From assembly GCA_910584915.1 (NCBI GenBank), contig CAJUDM010000007.1:72284-136283 (forward strand): a stretch of 64,000 nucleotides of DNA, read 5' to 3'. The position numbers were made by a program, and so were the translations under genes. This document shows, piece after piece, positions 43,470 to 52,721 of the stretch. Within the stretch, counting starts at the first letter, position 1. Each line of letters begins with the position of its first letter. This DNA comes from an uncultured Lachnospiraceae bacterium (lineage in GTDB: Bacteria; Bacillota; Clostridia; Lachnospirales; Lachnospiraceae). Under the pieces are notes generated by a model. That model searched no databases and had not been told where the DNA came from. It worked only from the letters and a program-made list of their open reading frames with translations.

Positions 43470-45548
43470 CTACACCAGATTCGCCGTCCTCAGCACTGCA
43501 TCCTCAATCCGGCTCTCCACTTCCGCCGCGTAAGGCTCCAGATAGGAATCCTGTCCTTCCGCCAGTCCCTGGCGTCTGAGTTCCTGCGCCACCAGAGAGG
43601 CGATCTCCTCGATCAGCACCACCTTTTCATCCGCCGTATTTAACGCAAAGCGGTACTCTCCCGGTGTCTCCGTGTCCCATTTATCCTGCTGACACGGCAA
43701 AACTGACAGTTTTTCAAGCTTTTCCGCCACCTCGGACAGCACGGGAAGCTCCTTCATCTTTCTGTGCATCCATTTAAAATAGGGCATATATTGTCCCGCC
43801 AGCAAAAAGCAGGCAGAACCTGTATTCTGAACAAATTCCGCGAGCGCCATCTGCGCCGCCACATACTCGCCCCGCATCATACAGCGGGCATACTGGTACT
43901 GTCCCATCTGTGCCATCTTCCGGAGCCTCGCCGCCAGCTTTTTCCTGCGCACATCCTCCGGGAAACCGGACAGATAGACTTCCCTCTGCGCCGTAAATCC
44001 ACCGCCGCAGTCCTCGAACACTTCCCCGTTCGTCACCGTGGCAAGCCTTGTCTCCTGTAAAGAAACCCAGTCATATATAGCCTCCGGCGGCGTTTTTCGC
44101 CCGAGCAGCATAAAATAAAAGTCTGTTGTCCGAAAGACGCCGCAGCGTTTTTCTGACACTGGTGTCATGATGGTCTCCACCGCCTCCGGCCAGGCAGTGC
44201 TCTGTTTTCTGCCCGTATCGATTTTCGCGGAACTGTTCGATGCCTCAAAAGCACTCTGCTCTTTTTCCGTATCGCTGTCCGAAAACGTATCCGATGAGTT
44301 ATCGGCACTCTGCTCTCTGTTCACACCGCCGCTCAAACTGCAATCGCTGAAACGCTGCGGAAGTTTCCGGTAAGCTGCCTGTAGCGCCTCCCCGTACTTC
44401 TCATACGCCTCATTGTCCAGCCAGATAAAAAACCGCGGAAAATAATCGTGGTCCGTGGATATCCTGTCGTCATAGCCGAAGCACTCCGAACCTTCTCCCA
44501 CAAGCCCCGCCGCAAAATGCCCCTCAAGTTCCGGGAACTGTTTCAGCATCGGCCTTCCGTACTGTTCATAATATTCCCGGCATCTCTCCATGCCTTTTTT
44601 TGCTGCGCACGCTGTTTTCTTCGTCTCCCCTCCGCTCTCTGCTGTCAAAGCGCTTTCCGCACTTTCCACAGTATGAGGTTCTCTGCTGTTCTCACTCTCC
44701 AGGCGTTTCCTGACTTCCCCCGCCTTAGCCAGCCATTCTTTCTCCTCATCCGCTTTTCCCGCTTCTCTGCACACCTTCGCCAGGTTTTCACAGACGACCG
44801 CATAGGCAAGATTAAAGCCATAGTGTTTTTTGATCTCAGTGAGCGTCTTTTCATACCAGAGCGCCGCCTCTTCATAATCCTTTTCATGATAGTATATTTC
44901 GCCCAGCGCGGAGAGCGCCGCGCTGTAATGAGATGCCGGCGTATCCAGTCCCTCAAACATGCTGACCGCCTGCGTCACACACTTCTTTCCGCTCTCATGA
45001 TCGCCCGTCTTTAAATACAGAAGTCCCAGATTGGTAAAATTCGTGGCAGCCTCCATCTGCCTGTCCGGATAGTTTCGCAGAATGCCCAGCGCTTTCATCA
45101 ACAACTCAAGCGCTTCCTCATTTCTGCCCATCTTCTCCATCAAGCTGCTCATATTATTATATAGCCCCGCAAACAGATAATCGTCAGGACTCACTAACAG
45201 ATGATAGATCTGCTCCGCGCGCCTGTAAAACTGCAGCGCCATCTCAAAGTTCTCATCAAAACTGTAGGCAGTTGCCGTGTTGAGCAGCACCGTGGCAAAC
45301 TCCGCGCTCTGATCCATATGCAGCTCTTCCATCAACAACAGCATATCCTCGGATATCTGATATGCTTTCCGAAACCGGGAAATGGAGCGATAGTACCCGA
45401 TCATCTCATTTCCCACAGACAGGTACAGCCCGTAATCTTCCCTCTCCTTTGCCTCCTCCAGCGCGGACAGCATAAATGGTTCCACCTTCTCATACTCCTG
45501 CGCCGCAAAAAGTCCGTCCAGTTTCTGTATAAATTCATTCGTAGTCAT
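43470..45548 (-). CDS. TPR protein with C-terminal DUF4037 domain
   Basis: The 692-residue protein has about six tetratricopeptide repeats in residues 1-290 (for example NNMSSLMEKMGRNEEALELL, LGLLYLKTGDHESGKKC, LGEIYYHEKDYEEAALWYEK). A variable linker follows, with two acidic/Ser-rich stretches (about 290-320 and 410-440). The DUF4037 domain begins near GRPMLKQFPELEGHFAAGLV and includes EGSECFGYDDRISTDHDY, a nucleotidyltransferase-fold signature. The reaction is not known. TPRs suggest a protein partner. It is first in a short run with the hypothetical and NusG-II genes. Confidence 0.88.
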   Translation of the reverse strand: MTTNEFIQKLDGLFAAQEYEKVEPFMLSALEEAKEREDYGLYLSVGNEMIGYYRSISRFRKAYQISEDMLLLMEELHMDQSAEFATVLLNTATAYSFDENFEMALQFYRRAEQIYHLLVSPDDYLFAGLYNNMSSLMEKMGRNEEALELLMKALGILRNYPDRQMEAATNFTNLGLLYLKTGDHESGKKCVTQAVSMFEGLDTPASHYSAALSALGEIYYHEKDYEEAALWYEKTLTEIKKHYGFNLAYAVVCENLAKVCREAGKADEEKEWLAKAGEVRKRLESENSREPHTVESAESALTAESGGETKKTACAAKKGMERCREYYEQYGRPMLKQFPELEGHFAAGLVGEGSECFGYDDRISTDHDYFPRFFIWLDNEAYEKYGEALQAAYRKLPQRFSDCSLSGGVNREQSADNSSDTFSDSDTEKEQSAFEASNSSAKIDTGRKQSTAWPEAVETIMTPVSEKRCGVFRTTDFYFMLLGRKTPPEAIYDWVSLQETRLATVTNGEVFEDCGGGFTAQREVYLSGFPEDVRRKKLAARLRKMAQMGQYQYARCMMRGEYVAAQMALAEFVQNTGSACFLLAGQYMPYFKWMHRKMKELPVLSEVAEKLEKLSVLPCQQDKWDTETPGEYRFALNTADEKVVLIEEIASLVAQELRRQGLAEGQDSYLEPYAAEVESRIEDAVLRTANLV

Positions 45549-45587
45549 ATTGATTCCCCGATCTTTTTGTTTCCTTCCGGTTACGCT

Positions 45588-46712
45588 TCAGTCCTCGTCA
45601 TCATCCTTCTGCAGCGGCCTGTAATAGCAGCTACCCATATCCCGCACTTCGGCTTCCACCCCGTTCACATAGACCGTCAGATAAGTCTTCGCGGACATGG
45701 AGGACACCTTCTTTCCCCACAGTTTATAGGTGACGCCGTTCATATCGCTCGCTCTCACGTACACGTTTACTGTAAGGTTCTTTCCCTCCACGATCGTCTC
45801 CAGCATCACAGGGTGGGGGTAATCGTTGCGGAATTGCAGATCCTTGCTGCCCGACGAGATTGCCGCATCCGTCCCTAACGGCAGATAGGAGACCGGCGAA
45901 CTGTGGGGATAGCGCATCGTCACCGTGATCCCTGCGTTCATCAGCGCATTGTAGGTTGTCGAAGACACCTGACAAATGCCGCCGCCGATACCGTTTACAA
46001 GCCTTCCACCGGAATACACGCCCGCGGATTTATAGCCGTTGGCGGAAGTCCTCGGCAGAAAGATCGCATCCAGGGACGCAGACGCACCGCTCGCCAGCAC
46101 ATACCCGTTCATGTTTCCCGCCGCCACCCGGATATTGTTGATACGAGCCGCGCTGCTTCCCCTGAACGATGTCGTGCAGGTTCCCGCAAGCACATAATCC
46201 GACACGTTCGCCTCGGCTTCCGCATCCGCATAGGTGATCACCTTACAGGTGTTGGAATTCAGATCCACGTTGATATTGTTGACCGGTCCGGTCAGGAGCT
46301 GGGACTGCACCACATTCAGATACCACAGATCAAACCCGTCCACAAACTGATAGCAGTACCCTTCCGGTACCGCCGTATTGACAAAATCCGGAGAGCGGAG
46401 TTCCGCGTTGACCTGCTCTAAAAATTCATCCGCCCACTCCATTCCCACAAAACAACAGGAATTGGCGCCGGTATCCGGATCTGTATAGAGGCGCATCTGC
46501 TGTCCCATCAGTTCCGAAAAAGGTTTCGTCCATACCTTGCTGCCGCAGGTGATCGTTAGGTTCATCTGCGCCCATCCGGGATTAAAAAAAGCCGCGTCCG
46601 ACAGGGTTGTCACGCCGACTTCCACCGGTGCCGCCGAAACCTCCATCTTCGCCATAACCGGCACCGACACAAAAAGAATCACACTGAGTAATACCGCCAT
46701 CCATCTTTTCAT
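45588..46712 (-). CDS. VanW family protein, secreted
   Basis: The 374-residue protein has a Sec signal peptide (KRWMAVLLSVILFVSVPVMA, cleavage near VSA-AP) and a C-terminal VanW domain: YKSAGVYSGGRLVNGIGGGICQ and VSSTTYNALMNAGITV, then YPHSSPVSYLPLGTDA. VanW domains are found in vancomycin-resistance clusters and in many surface proteins of Clostridia; the biochemical role is unresolved. No other van genes are nearby, so this is not evidence of resistance. The ATG at 46712 is used; GTG four codons earlier is possible. Confidence 0.9.
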   Translation of the reverse strand: MKRWMAVLLSVILFVSVPVMAKMEVSAAPVEVGVTTLSDAAFFNPGWAQMNLTITCGSKVWTKPFSELMGQQMRLYTDPDTGANSCCFVGMEWADEFLEQVNAELRSPDFVNTAVPEGYCYQFVDGFDLWYLNVVQSQLLTGPVNNINVDLNSNTCKVITYADAEAEANVSDYVLAGTCTTSFRGSSAARINNIRVAAGNMNGYVLASGASASLDAIFLPRTSANGYKSAGVYSGGRLVNGIGGGICQVSSTTYNALMNAGITVTMRYPHSSPVSYLPLGTDAAISSGSKDLQFRNDYPHPVMLETIVEGKNLTVNVYVRASDMNGVTYKLWGKKVSSMSAKTYLTVYVNGVEAEVRDMGSCYYRPLQKDDDED

Positions 46713-46769
46713 AATATTTCCCACACCTCACATTTTTTATATTACTTACAAAATCCGCCCTTGCTATTT

Positions 46770-46985
46770 TTCACTATAGAACACTTTTCGAAAATATGCA
46801 ATACCGCATCCATAGCTGTTTTTCGACGAAGTGAAATACTCCGCAGCAAAGCTTTTACACCCTCGCGGCAGTCGCCAGTGGATATCCAGGGCGAACAAGT
46901 TCGCCTGCAATCACGGCTGCCCGGCTCGTTGCCCGCAGAAATAATCGAGTATTCATGCGCCGGACACCCCTGAGCCTTTGCCGGC
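46770..46985. repeat. Intergenic repeat element A
   Basis: The gap downstream of ilvC and upstream of vanW contains an element with modules CCCTCGCGGCAGTCGCCA (46860-46877) and GGCTCGTTGCCCGC (46923-46936). Near-identical modules recur near 61310-61371. An open frame crosses it on the minus strand but has no ribosome binding site. I treat it as a non-coding dispersed repeat. Confidence 0.6.
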
Positions 46986-47014
46986 ATATCTCTTCCGGAT
47001 AACCGCGTGCATAT

Positions 47015-47081
47015 AAAAAAGAACCGCCCGATCCCGAAGAGATATTTTGTATATCCTCCGCAAGATTGCCGCGGTTCTTTT
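47015..47081 (-). terminator. Terminator of ilvC
   Basis: On the minus strand AAAGAACCGC and GCGGTTCTTT form a stem with a long loop, ending in TTTTTT. It starts 20 bp after the ilvC stop. Confidence 0.85.
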
Positions 47082-47100
47082 ATCCTGTTTCAGATCAGGA

Positions 47101-48117
47101 TCAGTTGTTGATCAGCTTATCCTCACCGTTCCAGCTATACAGCTTTCTGATCTCCTCGCCGACAATCTCAGCCGGATGCTCCGAAGCCAGTTTTCTCATC
47201 GCACGGAAGTGTGCCTGACCGCCTGCAGCGGACATATCCAACAGGAATTCCTTTGCAAAGCTGCCGTCCTGGATGTCTTTCAGGATCTTCTTCATGGTCG
47301 CCTTTGTCTCATCTGTGATGATCTTCGGACCTGTGATGTAATCGCCGTATTCCGCCGTGTTGGAGATGGAATATCTCATGCCCGCGAAACCGGACTGATA
47401 GATCAGATCCACGATCAGCTTCATCTCATGGATACATTCAAAATATGCGTTCCTCTCGTCATATCCTGCTTCCACTAACGTCTCAAAACCTGCCTGCATC
47501 AGCGCGCACACGCCGCCGCAGAGTACCGCCTGCTCCCCGAAGAGGTCTGTCTCCGTCTCTGTCCTGAATGTGGTCTCCAACACACCTGCTCTTGCACCGC
47601 CGATAGCAAGTGCATAGGCGAGTGCCATATCCTGTGCCTTGCCCGTCGCGTCCTGATGGACAGCCACCAGACAGGGAACACCCTTACCCGCCTGATATTC
47701 GCTTCTCACGGTATGTCCCGGTCCCTTCGGTGCAACCATGGTCACATCCACGTTTGCGGGGGGAACGATCTGTCCGAAATGAATATTGAAACCATGGGCG
47801 AACATCAGCATATTTCCCTCTTCCAGGTTCGGCTCAATGTCCTTCTTGTACATAGCAGCCTGCAGTTCATCGTTGATCAGGATCATAATGATATCTGCCT
47901 TCTTTGCCGCTTCTGCAGCCGTATATACTTCAAAGCCCTGTGCCTCCGCTTTTGCCCAGGATTTGGAGCCTTCGTACAGGCCGATGATGACATGACATCC
48001 GGATTCCTTCGCATTCAATGCATGTGCATGTCCCTGGCTGCCGTAGCCGATCACTGCGATCGTCTTGCCTTCCAACAGGGAAAGGTTACAATCTTCCTGG
48101 TAAAAAATCTTTGCCAT
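47101..48117 (-). CDS. ilvC: Ketol-acid reductoisomerase
   Basis: The 338-residue class I enzyme converts acetolactate and acetohydroxybutyrate to dihydroxy acids with NAD(P)H and magnesium, the second common step of valine, leucine and isoleucine synthesis. The Rossmann motif is GYGSQGHAHALNAKESG. Metal and catalytic residues lie in DLFGEQAVLCGGVCALMQ and YECIHEMKLIVDLIYQSG-like stretches (FECIHEMKL here). GGAGG lies 8 bases before the ATG at 48117. It is last in the ilvB-ilvN-ilvN-ilvC run. Confidence 0.98.
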   Translation of the reverse strand: MAKIFYQEDCNLSLLEGKTIAVIGYGSQGHAHALNAKESGCHVIIGLYEGSKSWAKAEAQGFEVYTAAEAAKKADIIMILINDELQAAMYKKDIEPNLEEGNMLMFAHGFNIHFGQIVPPANVDVTMVAPKGPGHTVRSEYQAGKGVPCLVAVHQDATGKAQDMALAYALAIGGARAGVLETTFRTETETDLFGEQAVLCGGVCALMQAGFETLVEAGYDERNAYFECIHEMKLIVDLIYQSGFAGMRYSISNTAEYGDYITGPKIITDETKATMKKILKDIQDGSFAKEFLLDMSAAGGQAHFRAMRKLASEHPAEIVGEEIRKLYSWNGEDKLINN

Positions 48118-48219
48118 TTTCTTTTCCTCCATTTTTTATTCTGACTTATTTTCTCTATAACTGAAAGGATTTCCCTTAGAGTTCATTCCAGTACCGCATA
48201 TGCCCTGCCAGCGCGCCAT

Positions 48220-48729
48220 CTACAGATAAGTGACATTCTCAATACCTCTGCCAAGCCCGGCGATACCGGTTCTCGCAAGTTCTAATATCTCATAGCCACC
48301 GAGCAGATCCATAAACGCCGCTATCTTATCCTGATTGCCGGTCAGTTCTATGATAAGGCTCTCCTTCGCCACATCGATAATCTTCGCCCGGAAGATATCC
48401 GCCACGGCGATCACACCCTGTCTCTCTTTGTCTCCGGCTTTCACCTTGATCAGCGCAAGTTCCCTGTAGACGCTTTTTTCCGGTTTCAGTTCCTTGATAT
48501 CCCGCACATCCACCAGCTTTGCGACCTGTTTCTCGATCTGATCCAGAATCTCATCATCTCCGCTGGTCACGATCGTGATCCTTGTAAACCGCGGATCTGC
48601 GGTCACCCCCGCCGTGATACTCTCAATATTATAACCGCGTCTGGAAAACAACCCGGAAATCCGGCTCAGCACACCGGACGTATTATCCACCAGAAGCTGG
48701 AATACTTTTTTCTGCGTCGATTTATCCAT
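48220..48729 (-). CDS. ilvN: Acetolactate synthase small subunit (second paralogue)
   Basis: The 169-residue regulatory subunit has an N-terminal ACT domain (FQLLVDNTSGVLSRISGLFS, RRGYNIESITAG) and the C-terminal ALS_ss_C domain. It binds valine and activates the catalytic subunit. The ATG at 48729 follows AAAGGGA. It is one of two distinct small subunits here; this one, with the TADPRFTRITIV motif, resembles canonical IlvN/IlvH most closely. It sits 103 bp before ilvC and is separated from the other paralogue by a nested palindrome. Confidence 0.96.
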   Translation of the reverse strand: MDKSTQKKVFQLLVDNTSGVLSRISGLFSRRGYNIESITAGVTADPRFTRITIVTSGDDEILDQIEKQVAKLVDVRDIKELKPEKSVYRELALIKVKAGDKERQGVIAVADIFRAKIIDVAKESLIIELTGNQDKIAAFMDLLGGYEILELARTGIAGLGRGIENVTYL

Positions 48730-48858
48730 ACTCATTCCCTTTCTGCTTTTCTGTCTCTCTGTCTGTATCCATAGCATGATACCTGAAATTTTCCGCAAAT
48801 AATTATACTATATATGCAGAAACATTTCAAGAATCCTTTATTTTTTATTTTTCTTTCG

Positions 48859-49004
48859 GTATCAGTTCAGCCTTTTATACCGTTTGGCCAAATCCGCTAT
48901 CCAGCCGTGAGGAGACAACGGACAGTGCACTTCGCGAACAGTCCGTTGTCTCCTCGCGGCATCCGGCATCTCTGACTTAATGACATAGAAGGCTGAACTG
49001 ATAC
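48859..49004. repeat. Nested palindrome between the two ilvN genes
   Basis: The outer arms GTATCAGTTCAGCCTT (48859-48874) and its exact complement (48989-49004) enclose an inner stem with GAGGAGACAACGGAC (48909-48923) and its complement (48941-48955). A module CGCGGCATCCGGC (48955-48967) also occurs inverted at 5816-5828. The structure resembles a small miniature element with long terminal inverted repeats, about 146 bp; no target duplication was evident. Confidence 0.85.
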
Positions 49005-49033
49005 TTCTTTAGCATCGGAAGTGACTGACAGTC

Positions 49034-49522
49034 TTAACCGTCCGCCTCCATGCACTTCTGCAGCGCAAGGGTTCCGGTTCGCGCCATCTCCACGATGCTC
49101 ACTGAAGCCATCATACTGATAAACAGCTTCACCTTCTCCGGATCATCGCAGATCTGGATCATCATCGTGTTTTTCGACATGTCAATGATATTCGCCTTCA
49201 TCACATCACATGTCTCGAGGATCTCCCGCCTGTTGCCCTTATTGTATTTCACCTTGATCAGCATCAGCTCCCTGCTGATGCTCTGGCTCTCGGAAAACGT
49301 CTTTACTTTGATGACATCCAGCTTTTTGTTGAGCTGTTTCTCGATCTGCTCGATGGTTCTCTCATCCCCGGAACTCACGATCGTCATCACGGAAGTATCC
49401 GGCGAGTCCGTCTCTCCCACCGCCAGCGAATCAATATTAAAACATCTCCTGGAAAACAGTCCTGCCACTTTACAGAGCACACCGGATCTGTTCTCCACAA
49501 GAACGGAATATATTCTTTTCAT
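49034..49522 (-). CDS. ilvN: Acetolactate synthase small subunit (first paralogue)
   Basis: The 162-residue ACT-domain protein begins MKRIYSVLVENRSGVLCKVA and continues SRRCFNIDSLAVGETDSPDTS. It is the first small subunit after ilvB and differs from the second by roughly half its residues, so the two are old paralogues, not a recent duplicate. AGGAAACAGG precedes the ATG. Either could regulate IlvB, or each may serve a different large subunit; a second large subunit is not in this window. Confidence 0.94.
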   Translation of the reverse strand: MKRIYSVLVENRSGVLCKVAGLFSRRCFNIDSLAVGETDSPDTSVMTIVSSGDERTIEQIEKQLNKKLDVIKVKTFSESQSISRELMLIKVKYNKGNRREILETCDVMKANIIDMSKNTMMIQICDDPEKVKLFISMMASVSIVEMARTGTLALQKCMEADG

Positions 49523-49660
49523 AACCTGTTTCCTTTCTATTTTCAGTTCCGCAGAATCCTGTTCTCGGTTCGCTAAATCCATAGAAACTATCCATATACC
49601 ATGCACCCGGATATGATATGTTCCGCGATGCACACCCGCTTCGCCAGATGCCTTATGCGC

Positions 49661-51280
49661 CTAACTTACCAGGTCCATAGGATCTATGATGCACTCCATC
49701 AGCACGCTCTCGTCCTTCTCGAGGAAGGCGTCCAGCGCCTCATCCGCTTTCTCCATATTCTCCAGTCTGATAAACTTCATATCGTAGGCAGATACCAGCT
49801 TCTCCAGATCCGGGCTTCCCGACAGATCCACCACGGAATAGTGGTCCTGATAATTGTAATGCTGAAACTCCCTCACCATGCCCAGATAATTGTTTTTCAG
49901 CACAATGATCTTCACCGGGATATTGTGCTGCCGCATCGTGGCAAGCTCCATCATGGACATCTGGAAAGAACCGTCCCCGCAGACTGCTATAACCTGCTTT
50001 TCCGGGCAGGCGAGCTTTGCGCCCATCGCCGCCGGGATCGAGTATCCCATGGTCCCCATACCGCCGGATGTCATAAAGCGCCCTTCCCTGACAATATGGT
50101 AAGCGCAGGACCAGATCTGGTTCTGCCCAACATCCGCCACATAGATACCGTCCTTCTGCATCTTCAGCGACAGCTTCCTGATAAATTCCGCCGGATCGAC
50201 ATACGCCGGATTCGGATTTCTCTTTCTGAAAATATTCTTTTTATAATCATTCAGCGTGCCGATCCATTCCTCATGATCCTCACAGGTGATCTCCTGCTCC
50301 ATGAAATCCTGAAAAATACACTTTGCGTCGCCCACGATCGGAATGGACGGCAGGGCATTCTTCCCGATCTCCGCCGAGTCCACATCGATATGTACAAGCA
50401 CTTTATTGGTGGTGATGATATCCGGCTGGTTCACGGCACGGTCCGCCACCCTCGCGCCGATCATGATCAGGAGGTCTGATTCGTTCATGGCGCGGTTCGC
50501 GCAGAGTTTTCCATTGTTTCCCACCATGCCGAAATACATCGGATGCTCCGTCGGCATCGCGCCGATGCCCATCATCGTGGACACCACCGGAACACGGTAC
50601 TTTTCCGCAAAACTGCGGAGCTCCCCGCCCGCATCCGAGAGCAGCACCCCGCCCCCGGCACAGATCAGAGGCTTCTTCGCCCGCTCGAGCTCCTTCGCCA
50701 CTTTCTTTATCTGAACGATATGTCCTTTCACCGTAGGCTTATAGGTCCGCATGAACACTTCTTCCGGATAAACAAAGTTTTTGATCTTTGCGTTCTGAAT
50801 ATCGAGCGGGACATCGATCAGCACAGGCCCCTTCCTGCCGGTCGTCGCAATGTGGAAAGCCTCCTTTAATATCCTCGGAATATCCTCGGCATTCTTCACC
50901 AGATAGCTGTATTTCACAAAGGACTCCACCGCCCCCGTGATGTCCGCCTCCTGGAATACATCGCTGCCGAGCAGCTCCGAATTTACCTGTCCGGTGATAC
51001 AGATCAAAGGAATGCTGTCGGCAAAAGCCGTGGCGATCCCCGTGATCACATTCGTAGCGCCCGGACCGGAAGTCACCGCGCAGACTCCCACCTTTCCTGA
51101 TACCCTCGAGAGCCCGCTTGCGGCATGCGCCGCATTCTGCTCGGTCCGGATCAGGATCGTCCGGATATCGCTCTGTAAAATACTATTATAAAAAGGACAA
51201 ATTGCAACGCCCGGATATCCGAAGACGCTTTTAACGCCCTCCGCTTCCAGACATTTTACCATTGCATCTGCACCAATCAT
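49661..51280 (-). CDS. ilvB: Acetolactate synthase large subunit
   Basis: The 539-residue thiamine diphosphate enzyme condenses pyruvate units, the first common step of branched-chain amino acid synthesis. The TPP-binding Glu is in IRTEQNAAHAASG, the GDGSF..N motif is CGDGSFQMSMMELATM plus KNNYLGMV, and the FAD-domain motif is GIGAMPTEHP. AAGGAGGAATCCC precedes the ATG at 51280. A plausible promoter lies about 130 bp upstream. No T-box leader was found. Confidence 0.97.
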   Translation of the reverse strand: MIGADAMVKCLEAEGVKSVFGYPGVAICPFYNSILQSDIRTILIRTEQNAAHAASGLSRVSGKVGVCAVTSGPGATNVITGIATAFADSIPLICITGQVNSELLGSDVFQEADITGAVESFVKYSYLVKNAEDIPRILKEAFHIATTGRKGPVLIDVPLDIQNAKIKNFVYPEEVFMRTYKPTVKGHIVQIKKVAKELERAKKPLICAGGGVLLSDAGGELRSFAEKYRVPVVSTMMGIGAMPTEHPMYFGMVGNNGKLCANRAMNESDLLIMIGARVADRAVNQPDIITTNKVLVHIDVDSAEIGKNALPSIPIVGDAKCIFQDFMEQEITCEDHEEWIGTLNDYKKNIFRKRNPNPAYVDPAEFIRKLSLKMQKDGIYVADVGQNQIWSCAYHIVREGRFMTSGGMGTMGYSIPAAMGAKLACPEKQVIAVCGDGSFQMSMMELATMRQHNIPVKIIVLKNNYLGMVREFQHYNYQDHYSVVDLSGSPDLEKLVSAYDMKFIRLENMEKADEALDAFLEKDESVLMECIIDPMDLVS

Positions 51281-51406
51281 GGGATTCCTCCTTCTCTGCA
51301 CTTTTCTCTATTCCCTCAGGCCATATTGCCTTTTTAATTATCTGCTCCCGCCGCATGAACATTCTCGCAATAAAATAAAGAAGCATTCAGCCACGTAACT
51401 TTGAAC

Positions 51407-51435
51407 ATAATATCATTTTTTTGAAAGAAATACAA
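51407..51435 (-). promoter_or_regulatory. Promoter of the ilv cluster
   Basis: On the minus strand TTGTAT (51435-51430) and TATTAT (51412-51407) are 17 bp apart, leaving a 5' leader of roughly 120 bases before ilvB. I saw no T-box signature or leader peptide rich in branched-chain codons in that leader. Confidence 0.6.
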
Positions 51436-51539
51436 GTTCACTTGCTAAATTCCTCTAAATGTGATACATTCATACTGTTAAACTGTTACAAATTTATTAA
51501 AAATTATTACATACAAGAAAAACGCAAGGGGGCACTATT

Positions 51540-52064
51540 TTGAGAAGACAGACTTTATCGTTTATCCTCTCTGTCTCGCTGACCGCTTTCTGCCTGGCCG
51601 GCTGCGGTAAAAACGATGCAACGGATGAACTAAGTACATATCAGGCAAGTATGAGCACTTTTTGTGATAACATCTCCTATATTGACAGCCAGCTCAACGC
51701 TTTGGACGGAACAGGTGAATCCGATGTGGAGACACTCCTGGCAAATCTGGATACCCTGGATGACCAGTTCTCCCAGATGGCACAGTTGGCCGTGCCAGAT
51801 GAATTTGCCGCAATAGACAATCTTGCGGATGAAGCCAGCGAAAATATGAGTATGGCAGTATCCTACTACCACGAGGCTTATGATTCCGGCACCTTCAACC
51901 CCAGTTACGCGGACGCCGCCTACGAATACTATACCAGGGCGAATGTCCGCCTCGGTTACATTCTGCAGATCCTGCACGGGGAAGAGATCGTAGACGACAA
52001 CGTGAAATACATTACAGACGATGACACCACCGGATCGGAAACAGAAGGGCAACCCGAAGAATGA
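51540..52064 (+). CDS. Small lipoprotein of unknown function
   Basis: The 174-residue protein has a signal peptide with lipobox (TAFCLAGCGK, Cys near 22), so it is anchored to the outside of the membrane. The mature part is mostly acidic helices (DSQLNALDGTGESDVETLLA, NMSMAVSYYHEAYDSGTFN) and ends in an acidic tail. The start is TTG at 51540 with AAGGGGGC about 7 bases upstream. It is divergent from ilvB. I do not recognise a family. Confidence 0.82.
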   Translation: MRRQTLSFILSVSLTAFCLAGCGKNDATDELSTYQASMSTFCDNISYIDSQLNALDGTGESDVETLLANLDTLDDQFSQMAQLAVPDEFAAIDNLADEASENMSMAVSYYHEAYDSGTFNPSYADAAYEYYTRANVRLGYILQILHGEEIVDDNVKYITDDDTTGSETEGQPEE

Positions 52065-52253
52065 TATCTCCATATTTCCGGGCTTTCCTTATACCGGAAC
52101 ATCACTCCGTATATTGATTGCTCTGATATCGACTATCTGTCTGCAGTAGATCCTACTGCAGATTTTTCATGCGCAGATCTCTCTCAGCTTCACAACAACC
52201 ATTTTAATTAGTCTATTTTTGCATTTTCTGCCATTTAAAGCAATTTTCAAAAG

Positions 52254-52282
52254 TTATTCCCACATTCCGGTAATAGTATAAT
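52254..52282 (+). promoter_or_regulatory. Probable leaderless promoter of the XRE gene
   Basis: A perfect TATAAT at 52277-52282 lies only 6 bases before the ATG at 52289, so transcription would start at or near the start codon. The -35 region (TTATTC, 52254-52259) is weak. No Shine-Dalgarno site exists between promoter and ATG. Confidence 0.5.
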
Positions 52283-52288
52283 TTATAC

Positions 52289-52633
52289 ATGATGAAAAGA
52301 AATCTTACTGATCTCAAATTTGTACAGGAAAGAATCACGGAATTAAGGCTTGCAAAGGATATTTCCGAATACAGGCTGAGCAAAGACCTCGGATACAGCA
52401 AGGGTTATATCCAGTCAATCAGTTCCGGCAAGACACTGCCTTCTTTGGCGGCGCTCTATGAGATCTGCGATTATTTCAGTATAACGATGAGAGATTTTTT
52501 TGATGACGGTTCCGCTCCGGATTCCGAACTTGTCCAAAATCTGATGCTGGAGATCCGCCGTCTTCCGGCCGAGGAACAATATTTTCTCTATCACTTTCTG
52601 CTCGCCAGGAAGAGCCGGAAATCCCGTTCCTGA
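52289..52633 (+). CDS. XRE-type helix-turn-helix regulator
   Basis: The 114-residue protein has one Cro/cI-type HTH at about residues 14-68 (RITELRLAKDISEYRLSKDL, GYSKGYIQSISSGKTLPSLA), followed by FSITMRDFFDD and a short helical tail. It is a DNA-binding transcriptional regulator of unknown target. Two adjacent ATG codons start the frame with no ribosome binding site, and a -10 box directly precedes them, so the mRNA is probably leaderless. It is flanked by a terminator and convergent with gdhA. Confidence 0.88.
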   Translation: MMKRNLTDLKFVQERITELRLAKDISEYRLSKDLGYSKGYIQSISSGKTLPSLAALYEICDYFSITMRDFFDDGSAPDSELVQNLMLEIRRLPAEEQYFLYHFLLARKSRKSRS

Positions 52634-52665
52634 TCACGCTCATCCGTATATATGGCATATTGTCT

Positions 52666-52703
52666 AAAAAGCCCGGAAATGTAATATTTTCCGGGCTCTT
52701 TTA
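52666..52703. terminator. Bidirectional terminator between XRE gene and gdhA
   Basis: AAAAGCCCGGAAA (52667-52679) pairs with TTTCCGGGCTCTTTT after an 8-base loop. It has A-run and T-run on either side, so it can terminate both convergent genes. Confidence 0.92.
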
Positions 52704-52721
52704 ACTCTCTATACTTTTTCT

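Noticed and set aside
45588..46712. VanW gene as evidence of vancomycin resistance
   Set aside because: VanW domains are common in unrelated surface proteins and no vanHAX-type genes are present in the window.
46742..46987. 81-residue minus-strand frame across intergenic element A
   Set aside because: No start signal; composition and shared modules with element B indicate repeat DNA rather than a gene.
51281..51539. Possible T-box or leader-peptide control of ilvB
   Set aside because: No T-box core sequence, terminator hairpin or run of branched-chain codons was found in the leader.
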